Positions 24,079 to 31,816 of a stretch of DNA of 64,000 nucleotides are shown here, piece after piece. Origin of the DNA: [Bacillus] enclensis (GTDB lineage: Bacteria; Bacillota; Bacilli; Bacillales; Bacillaceae_B). Under the pieces are notes generated by a model, which was not told the DNA's origin, made no database searches, and worked only from the letters and a program-made list of their open reading frames with translations. A program made the translations under genes and the position numbers. The stretch covers positions 1 through 64,000 of the forward strand of contig NZ_KQ758490.1 in NCBI RefSeq assembly GCF_001456935.1, written 5' to 3'. Numbering within the stretch: the stretch's first letter is position 1; each line of letters starts with the position of its first letter.

Positions 24079-24118
24079 AAAGAAAAACAGAGAGCCCCCT
24101 GGTTATTCAGAGGCTCTT
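24079..24118 (-). terminator. Intrinsic terminator of the SRPBCC gene
   Basis: On the minus strand AGAGCC and GGCTCT pair around a 15-base loop and are followed by CTGTTTTTCTTT, immediately after the SRPBCC gene. Confidence 0.65.
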
Positions 24119-24122
24119 TCTC

Positions 24123-24539
24123 TTAGTTTTCCACATAACTCTTAAACCGATCGAGTATCGCCTGCCAACCTTGCCGCTGCATGTCGACCGGATTCTCGGA
24201 ATCGGGATCGAACGTCTCCACGATTTCGGTTTTGTCGCCATTTGCTTTGAAGGTGATACTGACGGTCCTGCCATCTTCCATTGAATACGCGATGACCTCG
24301 TTTGCTTTGACCTCATCATATGTGCCGCCAAAATCAAATCCGAAGCTGCCGTCTTTCGCTTCCATCCTTGAAAGGAACTTACCGCCTATACGCAAATCAT
24401 TCTCGGCAAACGGGGTGTGCCAGTCATCCGAAGCCGCATTCCATTTGGTAATGTGGTTTGGTTCCGTCCAGTATGCCCAGACCTTTTCTACCGGTGCCTG
24501 TACAGTGGTCTGAATGGTGATTTTTTCAGATGCTCCCAT
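24123..24539 (-). CDS. SRPBCC (AHSA1) domain protein
   Basis: A 138-residue single-domain START-like protein. The first strand TIQTTVQAPVEKVWAYWTEP with WNAASDDWHTP is the classic Activator of Hsp90 ATPase homologue 1-like signature, and the C-terminal helix GWQAILDRFKSYVE closes the hydrophobic pocket. Bacterial members bind hydrophobic ligands; no partner is indicated by the neighbours. GAGAGGAAG lies upstream of the ATG. Confidence 0.88.
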   Translation of the reverse strand: MGASEKITIQTTVQAPVEKVWAYWTEPNHITKWNAASDDWHTPFAENDLRIGGKFLSRMEAKDGSFGFDFGGTYDEVKANEVIAYSMEDGRTVSITFKANGDKTEIVETFDPDSENPVDMQRQGWQAILDRFKSYVEN

Positions 24540-24749
24540 TTTGATTACTTCCTCTCCATTAGAAAATATTGTTCAAAAAGGTTACTGGATGAATCTATTT
24601 CTATTGTACCCGATTCCTCAGCGGTGCTGTATTATTTTGAAAACAATTATGTAAAAAAGACTTCTGAGGGATAGTGAAATTTTTCTTGAATATGTTAGAT
24701 TGTTTTGAAATAATTGGTAGTAAATAGAAAATTGTGACTTGGAGAATAC

Positions 24750-25562
24750 ATGATGAATAATAAACTAAAAGAGTACAACTGGATAGGCAGTCAAAGCGAT
24801 TTCGTGGATACCATCAGCATCGTACCTGTAAACCATATCTCATTGGGGCGTTTTGGAGGCAATTCTCTAGCAGGTCAGTACAAGAATGAAGATGGATGCA
24901 TAATCTGGGCAGACGAACAGCAGGATTGGGAATTTGCAGTACTGATGGATGCACATCAATCAGCAGATAGTGCGGAGTTGGTCGTCCATCAGATTTATAA
25001 GTATAAAAGGGACATTCAAGAAATATTGTCATTGTCGTTTGAACGATCGCTCCCAAAAATAGAGGGGGAAATTTTAACGATCTTTCAAGAAAAAGAGTTC
25101 CTTTCTTCCTGCCGTAAAGTAAACGGTGAGACGGCCTGTCTGCTCGTGCTGAGAAAAGACAAGTATCTGTGGTGGTTCTCGATCGGAGACTGCATTGCCT
25201 ATCTGTTTCATCCAGAGCTTGCCGGCCTCGGACAGTATCAAGTTAATCAAAGACACTTCTTTGAATGGATTGGACGAGTCAATACATTTGACCAGGCAGT
25301 CCCTTGTTTCAGCAGCGGTATGAGGGAACTCAGAAAAGGTATGAACAGGATCATGTTAACAACTGACGGCCTTGTTGAATGTCCGAATGATCCTTTTTCC
25401 AGTGCTGAAAAAATCTATGAAGCTATTAAAAACCAGCCATTGAACAAGGGAATAAAGGTTCTGCTTGAGGTAATCAAAGAGAATCATGTGAGAGACAGTA
25501 CCACGATCATCGCCTGGGATGTGAATATAGTAGAAGAGGTGTCTATACCAAGTGATGCGTAA
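24750..25562 (+). CDS. PP2C-like serine/threonine phosphatase
   Basis: A 270-residue protein with a diverged PP2C fold. Motif equivalents are FAVLMDAHQSADSAELV (for VFDGHGG), VNGETACLLVL (for GSTA), WFSIGDCIAYLF (for GDSR), MLTTDGLVECP (for SDGL) and RDSTTIIAWD at the end. Metal-binding Asp residues are kept at most positions, though the first DG is altered to DAH. It is probably a stress- or sporulation-type phosphatase; target unknown. Start at 24750 or the next ATG, with GGAG upstream. Confidence 0.75.
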   Translation: MMNNKLKEYNWIGSQSDFVDTISIVPVNHISLGRFGGNSLAGQYKNEDGCIIWADEQQDWEFAVLMDAHQSADSAELVVHQIYKYKRDIQEILSLSFERSLPKIEGEILTIFQEKEFLSSCRKVNGETACLLVLRKDKYLWWFSIGDCIAYLFHPELAGLGQYQVNQRHFFEWIGRVNTFDQAVPCFSSGMRELRKGMNRIMLTTDGLVECPNDPFSSAEKIYEAIKNQPLNKGIKVLLEVIKENHVRDSTTIIAWDVNIVEEVSIPSDA

Positions 25563-25633
25563 AATGTTCTTAATTATATTTAAATTAATTAAGGCGGTTA
25601 GATAGGAAGAATGTTGATAAAGGAGAGAACGAA

Positions 25634-26176
25634 ATGAGCAGCGCTTTAGTAATTATCGATGTACAAAAAGGTATGTTCCTTGATGAAGCACCTGTATACA
25701 AAGGTGAAGATCTGATTTCCACCCTGCAAACTTTGCTGGAGAAAGCACGTGCGACTGGAATCTCGGTCATTTACATCCAGCATAACTCACCTGCTGGTAA
25801 GTCTCTTGAGTATGGGACTGAAGGTTGGGAAATACACGATGATATCAAACCAATTCCCAGGGATTTGGTCATTCAAAAAACAACACCAGATTCGTTTTTT
25901 AACACGACATTTGAAAGCGAACTGAATAATCTTGGCATCGACCATCTGTATCTTGCTGGTATCCAGACAGAAGCATGCGTGGATACGACCTGCCGGTGTG
26001 CATTCGGCAAGGGGTACAAGGTCACGTTAATTTCTGATGCACACAGTACTTGGGATTCAGGTGAATTGACTGCACAGCAGATTATCAATCATCATAATGG
26101 GGTCCTGCGGTGGTTTGCGGATGTGTATCCGTCCAGTAAGGTTAAATTTGAGGCGGTTGAACCGCACCAGACATGA
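25634..26176 (+). CDS. Isochorismatase-family cysteine hydrolase
   Basis: A 180-residue hydrolase of the nicotinamidase/isochorismatase fold. The catalytic Asp is in VIIDVQKGMF (residue 9), the Lys in VIQKTTPDSFFNT (about 81), and the nucleophile in GIQTEACVDTTCR (Cys about 114), giving the D-K-C triad. The product is probably an amidase acting on a small amide. AAAGGAG lies before the ATG. The YjdJ-like gene follows after 12 bp. Confidence 0.88.
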   Translation: MSSALVIIDVQKGMFLDEAPVYKGEDLISTLQTLLEKARATGISVIYIQHNSPAGKSLEYGTEGWEIHDDIKPIPRDLVIQKTTPDSFFNTTFESELNNLGIDHLYLAGIQTEACVDTTCRCAFGKGYKVTLISDAHSTWDSGELTAQQIINHHNGVLRWFADVYPSSKVKFEAVEPHQT

Positions 26177-26188
26177 GGAGGGATAAAA

Positions 26189-26653
26189 GTGAATCGTGCC
26201 GTAACCCAAATAGGACTTGGGGTCGCAGTCCTGTTATTTTCACTGTTTGCAACGTTGTTTGAAGGATCAGAGATAGTGGAGAGACCCTTTGAATGGGAGT
26301 ACTCCACTCCTTTTTCCGGTGATGTAAAAGAAGGAAGTGACATTTCAAAACTTGATTATTTTGTCTATGCAATCAAGTTCAAGCCGACATTCCCGATCGT
26401 GTTGGCAATAAGCATAGTCTATGTATTGGTGGTGGCAGGGTATCTATTCATTAGTAGAAAAAGATTCTACAGTCTTTACCTGCCAGTTCTGGCAGTTCTG
26501 CAGTTAATAGTTGGCTGGTTTATGTTTTCAGCTACAACATCAGGAGCACAAGCGTTATCTTATGTGTCTATAGCTTGCGGACTAGTGTTTTTGCTTACTG
26601 TTTTAATGTATTACTTTGCCCCTTTTGGCAGCAGAGTTGTTAACAGGAGATAG
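26189..26653 (+). CDS. YjdJ-like membrane protein (DUF4306)
   Basis: A 154-residue protein with four hydrophobic helices and the N-terminal motif LFATLFEGSEIVERPFEWEYS followed by DISKLDYFVYAIKFKPTFP, which matches my memory of B. subtilis YjdJ and DUF4306. GTG start with AGGAGGG five bases upstream. It is likely co-transcribed with the preceding hydrolase. Function unknown. Confidence 0.7.
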   Translation: MNRAVTQIGLGVAVLLFSLFATLFEGSEIVERPFEWEYSTPFSGDVKEGSDISKLDYFVYAIKFKPTFPIVLAISIVYVLVVAGYLFISRKRFYSLYLPVLAVLQLIVGWFMFSATTSGAQALSYVSIACGLVFLLTVLMYYFAPFGSRVVNRR

Positions 26654-26670
26654 AGTTGCGGGTCGTGGAT

Positions 26671-26706
26671 GGGTCGTGGGGACAGGTTCCCTGACCCGTT
26701 TTTTGT
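26671..26706. repeat. Dispersed palindromic repeat, copy 7, terminator-like
   Basis: GGGTCGTGGGGACAGGTTCC then CTGACCCG and T6. The GGGTC/GACCC arms followed by a T-run mean this copy could terminate transcription from the YjdJ-like gene. Confidence 0.8.
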
Positions 26707-26820
26707 TAGGTTGGGTATTGAATGAGTGGTTTTTAGTAATCATTCTGTTAGTAATGGACTGACATCCCCTATTGGCAAGAAACGTTGGAGTTATACAGGG
26801 GTATTGAGGGGGCAGGCATT

Positions 26821-26902
26821 ATTTTTATTATCAAAAATCCGGATATATTATCAAAACCGAACCATTTATTATCAAATATAAAAATATATTATTAAAAACT
26901 AG
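26821..26902 (+). repeat. 20-bp periodic array, class II
   Basis: Four units of the TATTATCAAAAA type, with the TCAAA mark at 26831, 26851 and 26872 and TTAAA at 26892, spacing 20-21 bp. Linkers alternate between ATCCGGATA-like and ACCGAACCATT-like. Together with repeat copy 7 it fills the 378 bp between the YjdJ-like and YitT genes; no gene is visible. Confidence 0.8.
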
Positions 26903-27031
26903 AGTTACCGTCCATTATACCTGCAGGTGTATGAACAAAGGGACGGCCCCAATATACTGTGCCTCGTTACGACAAAAATCCAGTCAGTATGATAAACTAA
27001 AAAATACACCAAGAACGAAGAGAGGAATAAC

Positions 27032-27907
27032 ATGAGTACAATTAAAAAGCACAGGGCCGGTAATAAAGCAAAGTTGATCTTCCGGGGTTTTATGGTCATC
27101 CTTGGGGGATTCATTGCTGCTTATGGCCTGGAAACCGTATTAATCCCAAATAACGTGTCTGATGGAGGAGTGACCGGTGTAAGTATCGTCGGTTCAAAGC
27201 TGTTTGGCCTGCCGCTCGGGGTGCTGATTGCCTTACTGAATATACCTTTTGTCTGGCTTGGATATAAACAAATCGGTAAAAGTTTCGCCGTCAATTCGAT
27301 ACTCGGAATCGCATCATTGGCGATCGGGACAAAATTGATGCATCATACGCCTGCAATCATTGAAGGGGATACGCTGTTAGTCACGGTTGTCGGCGGGATC
27401 ATCCTCGGACTTGGTCTTGGTATCGCATTGCGAAATGGCGGTGCCTTGGATGGCATTGATATGCTCGCAGTACTGCTTTCCCGAAAACTGCCGTTTGGAA
27501 CAAATGACTTTATCCTGATGCTGAATGTCGGGGTATTTGCGATCGTTTCAACAGTATTCGGCCTGCAGGGAGCCATCCTTTCAGCCATTGCTTATTTCAT
27601 TGCTGCAAAAGTCATACATATCGTAGAAGAAGGTCTGAGTGGATCGAAAACCTTCCAAATCATCACGACGGAACCGGAACTCATGGTCGAAACCATCCGT
27701 GATCGGTTAGGCCGCAGTGCCACTTACAAAGAAGCATACGGTGGTTATTCACATGAGAAATTCAAAGAAATCACCTGCGTCATCAACCGCCTCGAAGAAA
27801 CAAAACTAAAAGAAATCATCAATGAAATCGATCCGGGATCGTTTATCACCGTATATGAAGTGGCAGAAGTGAAGGGCGGAAATTTCAAGAAGAGGGATAT
27901 TCATTAA
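27032..27907 (+). CDS. YitT-family membrane protein
   Basis: A 291-residue protein with five predicted helices in the first 190 residues (DUF161) and a C-terminal cytoplasmic DUF2179 domain. Signature blocks are AAYGLETVLIPNNVSDGGVTG, GLGIALRNGGALDGIDMLAV and the C-terminal FQIITTEPELM...ITVYEVAEVKGG. YitT proteins are widespread in Firmicutes; the transport substrate is not settled. AGAGGAATA precedes the ATG. Monocistronic with a terminator. Confidence 0.92.
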   Translation: MSTIKKHRAGNKAKLIFRGFMVILGGFIAAYGLETVLIPNNVSDGGVTGVSIVGSKLFGLPLGVLIALLNIPFVWLGYKQIGKSFAVNSILGIASLAIGTKLMHHTPAIIEGDTLLVTVVGGIILGLGLGIALRNGGALDGIDMLAVLLSRKLPFGTNDFILMLNVGVFAIVSTVFGLQGAILSAIAYFIAAKVIHIVEEGLSGSKTFQIITTEPELMVETIRDRLGRSATYKEAYGGYSHEKFKEITCVINRLEETKLKEIINEIDPGSFITVYEVAEVKGGNFKKRDIH

Positions 27908-27956
27908 ATGATACAACTCACGTATAACATTTTACTGGGGAAATTCCTTCAGGATC

Positions 27957-27992
27957 GGACTTATCCATATCAGGGTAAGTCTTTTTTTATGA
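27957..27992 (+). terminator. Intrinsic terminator of the YitT gene
   Basis: GACTTA and TAAGTC arms around an 11-base loop, followed by T7. Confidence 0.8.
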
Positions 27993-28084
27993 AAATTTTC
28001 TTGAGAAGACTAGTGTCATTTGAAATAATTAGTAGATAGCTATACTGTGTTCAGTTACCATCAATACAGAGGTGGGAAAAGAGT

Positions 28085-28315
28085 TGAACATACTAATCTA
28101 TTCCTTGCGGCAAAAGGCATCTGGCTAGGTTTCACGCATTTTTTCATTGCAGAAGTCCGAATATATCTTTATGTTTTTTCTCCTATTTATCACTAGCGTT
28201 TTTATTATGGGGAATCGAACAGTTAAAGGATAAGCAACTGAAGACAGGTTATTTTTACATCGTTGTTGCAGTTTTTATGTCTTTAAATCTTATTTGGTTA
28301 AAAATTGCGCTTTAA
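28085..28315 (+). pseudogene. Decayed membrane-protein gene fragment
   Basis: No intact frame, but two overlapping frames read like pieces of one membrane protein. The first is AAKGIWLGFTHFFIAEVRIY, ending at a TAG near 28193. The second, in another frame, is LSLAFLLWGIEQLKDKQLKT and a last helix to TAA near 28315. A possible TTG start with GAGGTGGG upstream lies at 28085. At least one or two frameshifts are needed. The 438-bp gap between YitT and the next gene otherwise contains only the terminator. Confidence 0.4.
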
Positions 28316-28345
28316 TCTGAGTGTGGGGCTGGGGAGGAGTGTCAA

Positions 28346-28633
28346 ATGGATAGGAATAAGCTAAAAGTCTTCACTACCATCTCATTTTTTATAGCGATTT
28401 TCACGATTGTTGTTATTCCAGTCTCGATTCATGCATCTGTGCCAAAAGGTATTGGGATAATTGCTTTTCTGCTTTCTGTGATTGGCATACCCTTGAGCAT
28501 CGTTTCCATGTTCAGCAAAGAAAATATAGCGAAAAGAATATTTGCTTTGATTGTCAATCTGCTGCCATTAAGCTTGTTTACTTATGCTTTTGTGTTGGAA
28601 TTAGTAGATGAATTTCTTTTGTCGGCGCCTTAG
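28346..28633 (+). CDS. Small membrane protein of unknown function
   Basis: A 95-residue protein with three hydrophobic helices (about residues 8-28, 33-55 and 63-88) and almost no soluble part. GGAGGAG lies six bases before the ATG, a strong start. No family recognised. It shares a terminator with the convergent GNAT gene. Confidence 0.65.
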   Translation: MDRNKLKVFTTISFFIAIFTIVVIPVSIHASVPKGIGIIAFLLSVIGIPLSIVSMFSKENIAKRIFALIVNLLPLSLFTYAFVLELVDEFLLSAP

Positions 28634-28646
28634 GCGAGTGAATCGA

Positions 28647-28675
28647 AAAACGGCAGCGAAATGGCTGCCGTTAAA
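28647..28675. terminator. Bidirectional intrinsic terminator
   Basis: AACGGCAGC and GCTGCCGTT around a six-base loop with A-rich flanks on both sides, between convergent genes. Confidence 0.85.
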
Positions 28676-28684
28676 AATCGTTAT

Positions 28685-29215
28685 TCAGAAAAAGGCAGGT
28701 GAATATCGCACAATCCCATGCGTTCTTTTAAGAGCACCTTCGACTAATTCCAAAGCCAAAAACACCTCATCTGGAACCTCAAAGGGAGCTTTGATATTCC
28801 ACCGTGAAGCCCGTTCGAATCCAAACTTAGGATAATAATCTTTGTGACCCAGTACGATGATTGAGCCATATCCAAGTTCCCGAGCCTTCTCAATGGCTGC
28901 CCGGATCAATGTACTTCCGATTCCTGTATATTGATATTCTGGCAACACAGAAACAGGAGCGAGTGCAAGGGACTCTGTGGTACTTGCATCGTTTTCTATT
29001 TGTATCCTCGTAACCATGGTATGACCGACTATATCAGCATCCTTGTTTACAGCAACAAGGGACAGCTCTGGGATGAACGCATCTGAAGTCCTGAGGCGAT
29101 TGACAAGGAAGTGTTCCTTTTGATCACTGTATCCTGCGTGTTTGAATGCCATCTCAACAACCTTCTCAGTAGCCGCGTAGTCTTCAGGCTTTTCTTTTCT
29201 TATTAAAATGGACAT
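28685..29215 (-). CDS. GNAT-family N-acetyltransferase (YhbS-like)
   Basis: A 176-residue acetyltransferase. It begins MSILIRKEKPEDYAATEKVV, has strands LSLVAVNKDADIVGHTMVT and LALAPVSVLPEYQYTGIGST with the acetyl-CoA loop, then IIVLGHKDYYPKFGFERAS, a hallmark of the YhbS-like subgroup. The ATG at 29215 begins the conserved domain; the frame extends upstream into the preceding gene's end. It is 26 bp downstream of the P-loop gene and is probably in its operon. Confidence 0.85.
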   Translation of the reverse strand: MSILIRKEKPEDYAATEKVVEMAFKHAGYSDQKEHFLVNRLRTSDAFIPELSLVAVNKDADIVGHTMVTRIQIENDASTTESLALAPVSVLPEYQYTGIGSTLIRAAIEKARELGYGSIIVLGHKDYYPKFGFERASRWNIKAPFEVPDEVFLALELVEGALKRTHGIVRYSPAFF

Positions 29216-29241
29216 GTAATCGTCCCCACTTTCCGCTATAT

Positions 29242-29766
29242 TCAACTTTGTTTTAAATGCGCAACCATAAAACCAGGGTCTTTGATGATGATGTTAACGA
29301 TCTCTTCTGTTTGCTTATTAGTGGTATCACAAAGAAATGGTTGATTTGACGGTTTTGACTGCAGTTTGTTCAATAAATAGAGAGAACGCTCAATGGAGTT
29401 GTTGTCACCCCTCATATAGATGCGTTCCATTAGTTTTTCTTCATCTGCCTTCAACACGATATATTTCATAGTAATCTGCAAATCTGATAGCTGCTTACAA
29501 AACCAGTCAAGCTCCTCTTCAACCACAAAGTCAATGACCACATTGAAGCCCTTCCGGATGAAGCCTCTTGTTAGTGCCAGGATATGCTCCCACGTAAAAC
29601 TCAATCGTTCCTCCCAGGATGCTTCTGCTCCGTGATCAAACATATCCAGAATAGTGTCCCCTTCAATTAGTACACAATTTTTCACATTCTGTGCGAGCTT
29701 TTTTGATGTAGTTGATTTCCCAACTCCCAATGGACCGGAAACAAGAAAAATTAATCGGTCTGACAA
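29242..29766 (-). CDS. P-loop kinase-like protein
   Basis: A 174-residue ATP-binding protein: LIFLVSGPLGVGKSTTSKKL carries Walker A near the N-terminus (about residues 6-20), VVIDFVVEEELDWF is a Walker B-like strand and turn, and RIYMRGDNN may be the lid. The layout is that of AAA_33/zeta-like or shikimate-kinase-like small kinases; substrate unknown. A TTG start at 29766 is chosen because AAAGGATG lies eight bases before it and the conserved MSDRLIFLVSG-type start follows. A longer ATG frame begins at 29811. Confidence 0.75.
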   Translation of the reverse strand: MSDRLIFLVSGPLGVGKSTTSKKLAQNVKNCVLIEGDTILDMFDHGAEASWEERLSFTWEHILALTRGFIRKGFNVVIDFVVEEELDWFCKQLSDLQITMKYIVLKADEEKLMERIYMRGDNNSIERSLYLLNKLQSKPSNQPFLCDTTNKQTEEIVNIIIKDPGFMVAHLKQS

Positions 29767-30008
29767 GTATGAACATCCTTTCCGAATCATCTTTTCTATT
29801 GTAAAAATCATATCATATTCCTCATATTTTGTATTAAAACAAGGAGGAGGAATTAAGAAAATATAGTAGTTTAGTCTCGAATGGGGAGGGTAGGTATAAA
29901 GTATGTAATTTCCGCTATTTGTAAAAATCGCTCATCATCCAGTCTCCATTTTGTTTACAATAATTCAGTAGGTACATAGATGTGAAGAATAATAATGGAG
30001 GAAATATT

Positions 30009-31373
30009 ATGAAAAAATTAATGACTTTTTTATGCTCTGCAGCGATTATTCTTGCTGGCTGCGGTTCTGATGACAAAAAAGAAACCGGTGAAAAAGCTGA
30101 TGCAGCGCCTAGGCATGATGTGAAAAAGGAAGAACCAACTGAACAGTGGTGGAATGAAGAACCGGAATATTATAAAAAACCAGACACAGGCAGGGAACTG
30201 ACGGAGATTGAGAATCAATTGATGAGAAAGCCGGGTCCTTTAAGCGGAGACCATTATGATGTACAAAAAGCGAAGAAAAAGCTTGATGAACTGCCGAAAG
30301 ATGCAAACAAGGATGAAATTGAACGTGCAATCTTGTCCTTGATCCATGAGGATTATCATGAGGAGACGAAAACGTTTATTAAATTCGATCCTTCAGTGAA
30401 TGTCAATGTCAACCGTCCTGACCAGAAGTCAGAAGAGCTGGCAGCTAAAAAATCGCATTTCGCTATTTTATTGGATGCAAGCGGCAGTATGAATGCTAAG
30501 AACCAAAATGGTACCCGGATGGATGAAGCAAAGGATGCCATCAACAGTTTTATCGAGACCCTCCCCGGAAACAGTACGTTATCAATAAGGGTTTATGGCC
30601 ATAAGGGCTCAAGTGCCGATAAGGACAAAGAATTATCCTGCGGGAACACGGAAAGAATTTATGAAGGCGGGGCGGATTCAGCTAAGGTGACAGTGGCATT
30701 GGATAAACTGCAAGCCAAAGGATGGACGCCAATCGGAAAAGCTCTTTCTGAAACCAAAAATGACATTCCGGAAGATGCGGCTGCATCTATTGTTTATGTC
30801 GTAAGTGATGGTATTGAAACATGCGGCAGCGACCCTGTGGCAGAAGCGAAAAAACTAGCAGACGAAGGAATCCAGCCGATTATTAACATCATAGGTTTCC
30901 AGGTTGATAACGAAGCCCAGACCCTTCTGAAGAAAGTGGCCGAGGCTGGGAATGGAGAATTTTCCTATGTCGATTCAAAGCAGGAATTAGAAAAATATTG
31001 GGAAGAAGAATATCAGCGGATGATGGATGCGTGGGACGAATGGAAAGCAGAAGGAATGAAGCAAGCAGATGAAAAAAGCGAGGAATTGATGAATCTGGCA
31101 ACCGAAACCGGTAATTCCATTATGGATAAATCTGAACTCGAATTTAAACGGGCGGAAGAGTTGATCGCCTATCTTGAGGAAGAACGGAAGTTGGAGAATG
31201 CCGGGGATGTGTGGAGTCGCTTCTATGATCGCCAGACTGATATTTGGCAATACGGCTATCACACTTCCACCGACAATTGGCAGGATTCATACCACAACGG
31301 GAATGGTGTCTGGCGGGAGTTCTACAATGAAGGGAATGCGAAATGGACCGAGTATTACCATAAAACTTATTGA
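30009..31373 (+). CDS. VWA-domain lipoprotein with five 11-residue C-terminal repeats
   Basis: A 454-residue surface lipoprotein. The signal peptide ends in LAGC (Cys about residue 18). A VWA domain follows with the MIDAS motif LDASGSMNA (about residues 154-162), the Thr in GWTPIGKAL and VSDGIETCG. After a helical linker come five tandem 11-mers (residues 400-454), each with Trp at position 3 and Tyr at position 7: DVWSRFYDRQT, DIWQYGYHTST, DNWQDSYHNGN, GVWREFYNEGN, AKWTEYYHKTY. It probably binds a ligand or partner at the membrane surface. GGAGG lies seven bases before ATG 30009. Confidence 0.85.
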   Translation: MKKLMTFLCSAAIILAGCGSDDKKETGEKADAAPRHDVKKEEPTEQWWNEEPEYYKKPDTGRELTEIENQLMRKPGPLSGDHYDVQKAKKKLDELPKDANKDEIERAILSLIHEDYHEETKTFIKFDPSVNVNVNRPDQKSEELAAKKSHFAILLDASGSMNAKNQNGTRMDEAKDAINSFIETLPGNSTLSIRVYGHKGSSADKDKELSCGNTERIYEGGADSAKVTVALDKLQAKGWTPIGKALSETKNDIPEDAAASIVYVVSDGIETCGSDPVAEAKKLADEGIQPIINIIGFQVDNEAQTLLKKVAEAGNGEFSYVDSKQELEKYWEEEYQRMMDAWDEWKAEGMKQADEKSEELMNLATETGNSIMDKSELEFKRAEELIAYLEEERKLENAGDVWSRFYDRQTDIWQYGYHTSTDNWQDSYHNGNGVWREFYNEGNAKWTEYYHKTY

Positions 31374-31377
31374 AGCT

Positions 31378-31404
31378 GAGCCAGGGGGACAGGTACATTG
31401 GCTC
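31378..31404. repeat. Dispersed palindromic repeat, copy 8
   Basis: GAGCCAGGGGGACAGGTACA then TTGGCTC. In this copy the outer arms have become GAGCCA/TGGCTC, keeping the inverted symmetry although the base sequence changed, which implies selection for or copying of the hairpin. Confidence 0.8.
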
Positions 31405-31629
31405 GTTTCTCCTGGAGAAGCAATGATGCTTGCAAATTTATCAATTCATTACATGCTTCTAAAAACTTCTAAGTTGTGGCATAATAAGGAAAATAACAAG
31501 AACAAATGCAATGATAAGGAAAGTAATTCAACATCATTTTCTTCCAGAGAGCTTCGGGAGCTGAAAAGAAGCAGAAAATCGTTGAGTGAAAATGGCCTTT
31601 GAGCTGCGGCATCGACTTCCCATTAGGAA

Positions 31630-31806
31630 TAGATGTTGACGAGATTTGACACTCGTTACAAATATCAAAGTATAGGGAGTCCCTTCTCTCCGTACTTAGT
31701 GAGGCTGATCATGTGAGTGATCGGCGAATCAAGGTGGTAACACGAGATAACCCTCGTCCTTAGGCAACTATGTTTGTCTTGGGGCGGGGTTTTTTATTTT
31801 TAAAGG
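31630..31806 (+). promoter_or_regulatory. T-box riboswitch upstream of the second metG
   Basis: The antiterminator is textbook: AAGG-TGGTAAC-ACGAG (31731-31746) pairs with CTCGT-CCTT (31753-31761), leaving the TGGT bulge that reads the tRNA NCCA end. The competing terminator uses ACCCTCGTCC and GGGGCGGGGT followed by T6. A stem III-like hairpin (GCTGATCA/TGATCGGC, 31704-31725) lies just upstream, and an AAGTA/TACTT stem before it. I could not place the specifier codon with certainty; methionine (ATG) is expected from the gene. The 442 bp from the VWA gene to metG hold repeat copy 8 and this leader. Confidence 0.88.
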
Positions 31807-31816
31807 AGGAAGAAAG

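Noticed and set aside
31174..31602. 142-codon frame over the end of the VWA gene and its downstream region
   Set aside because: It overlaps the Trp-repeat coding region in another frame, crosses a dispersed repeat and has no start signal or family.
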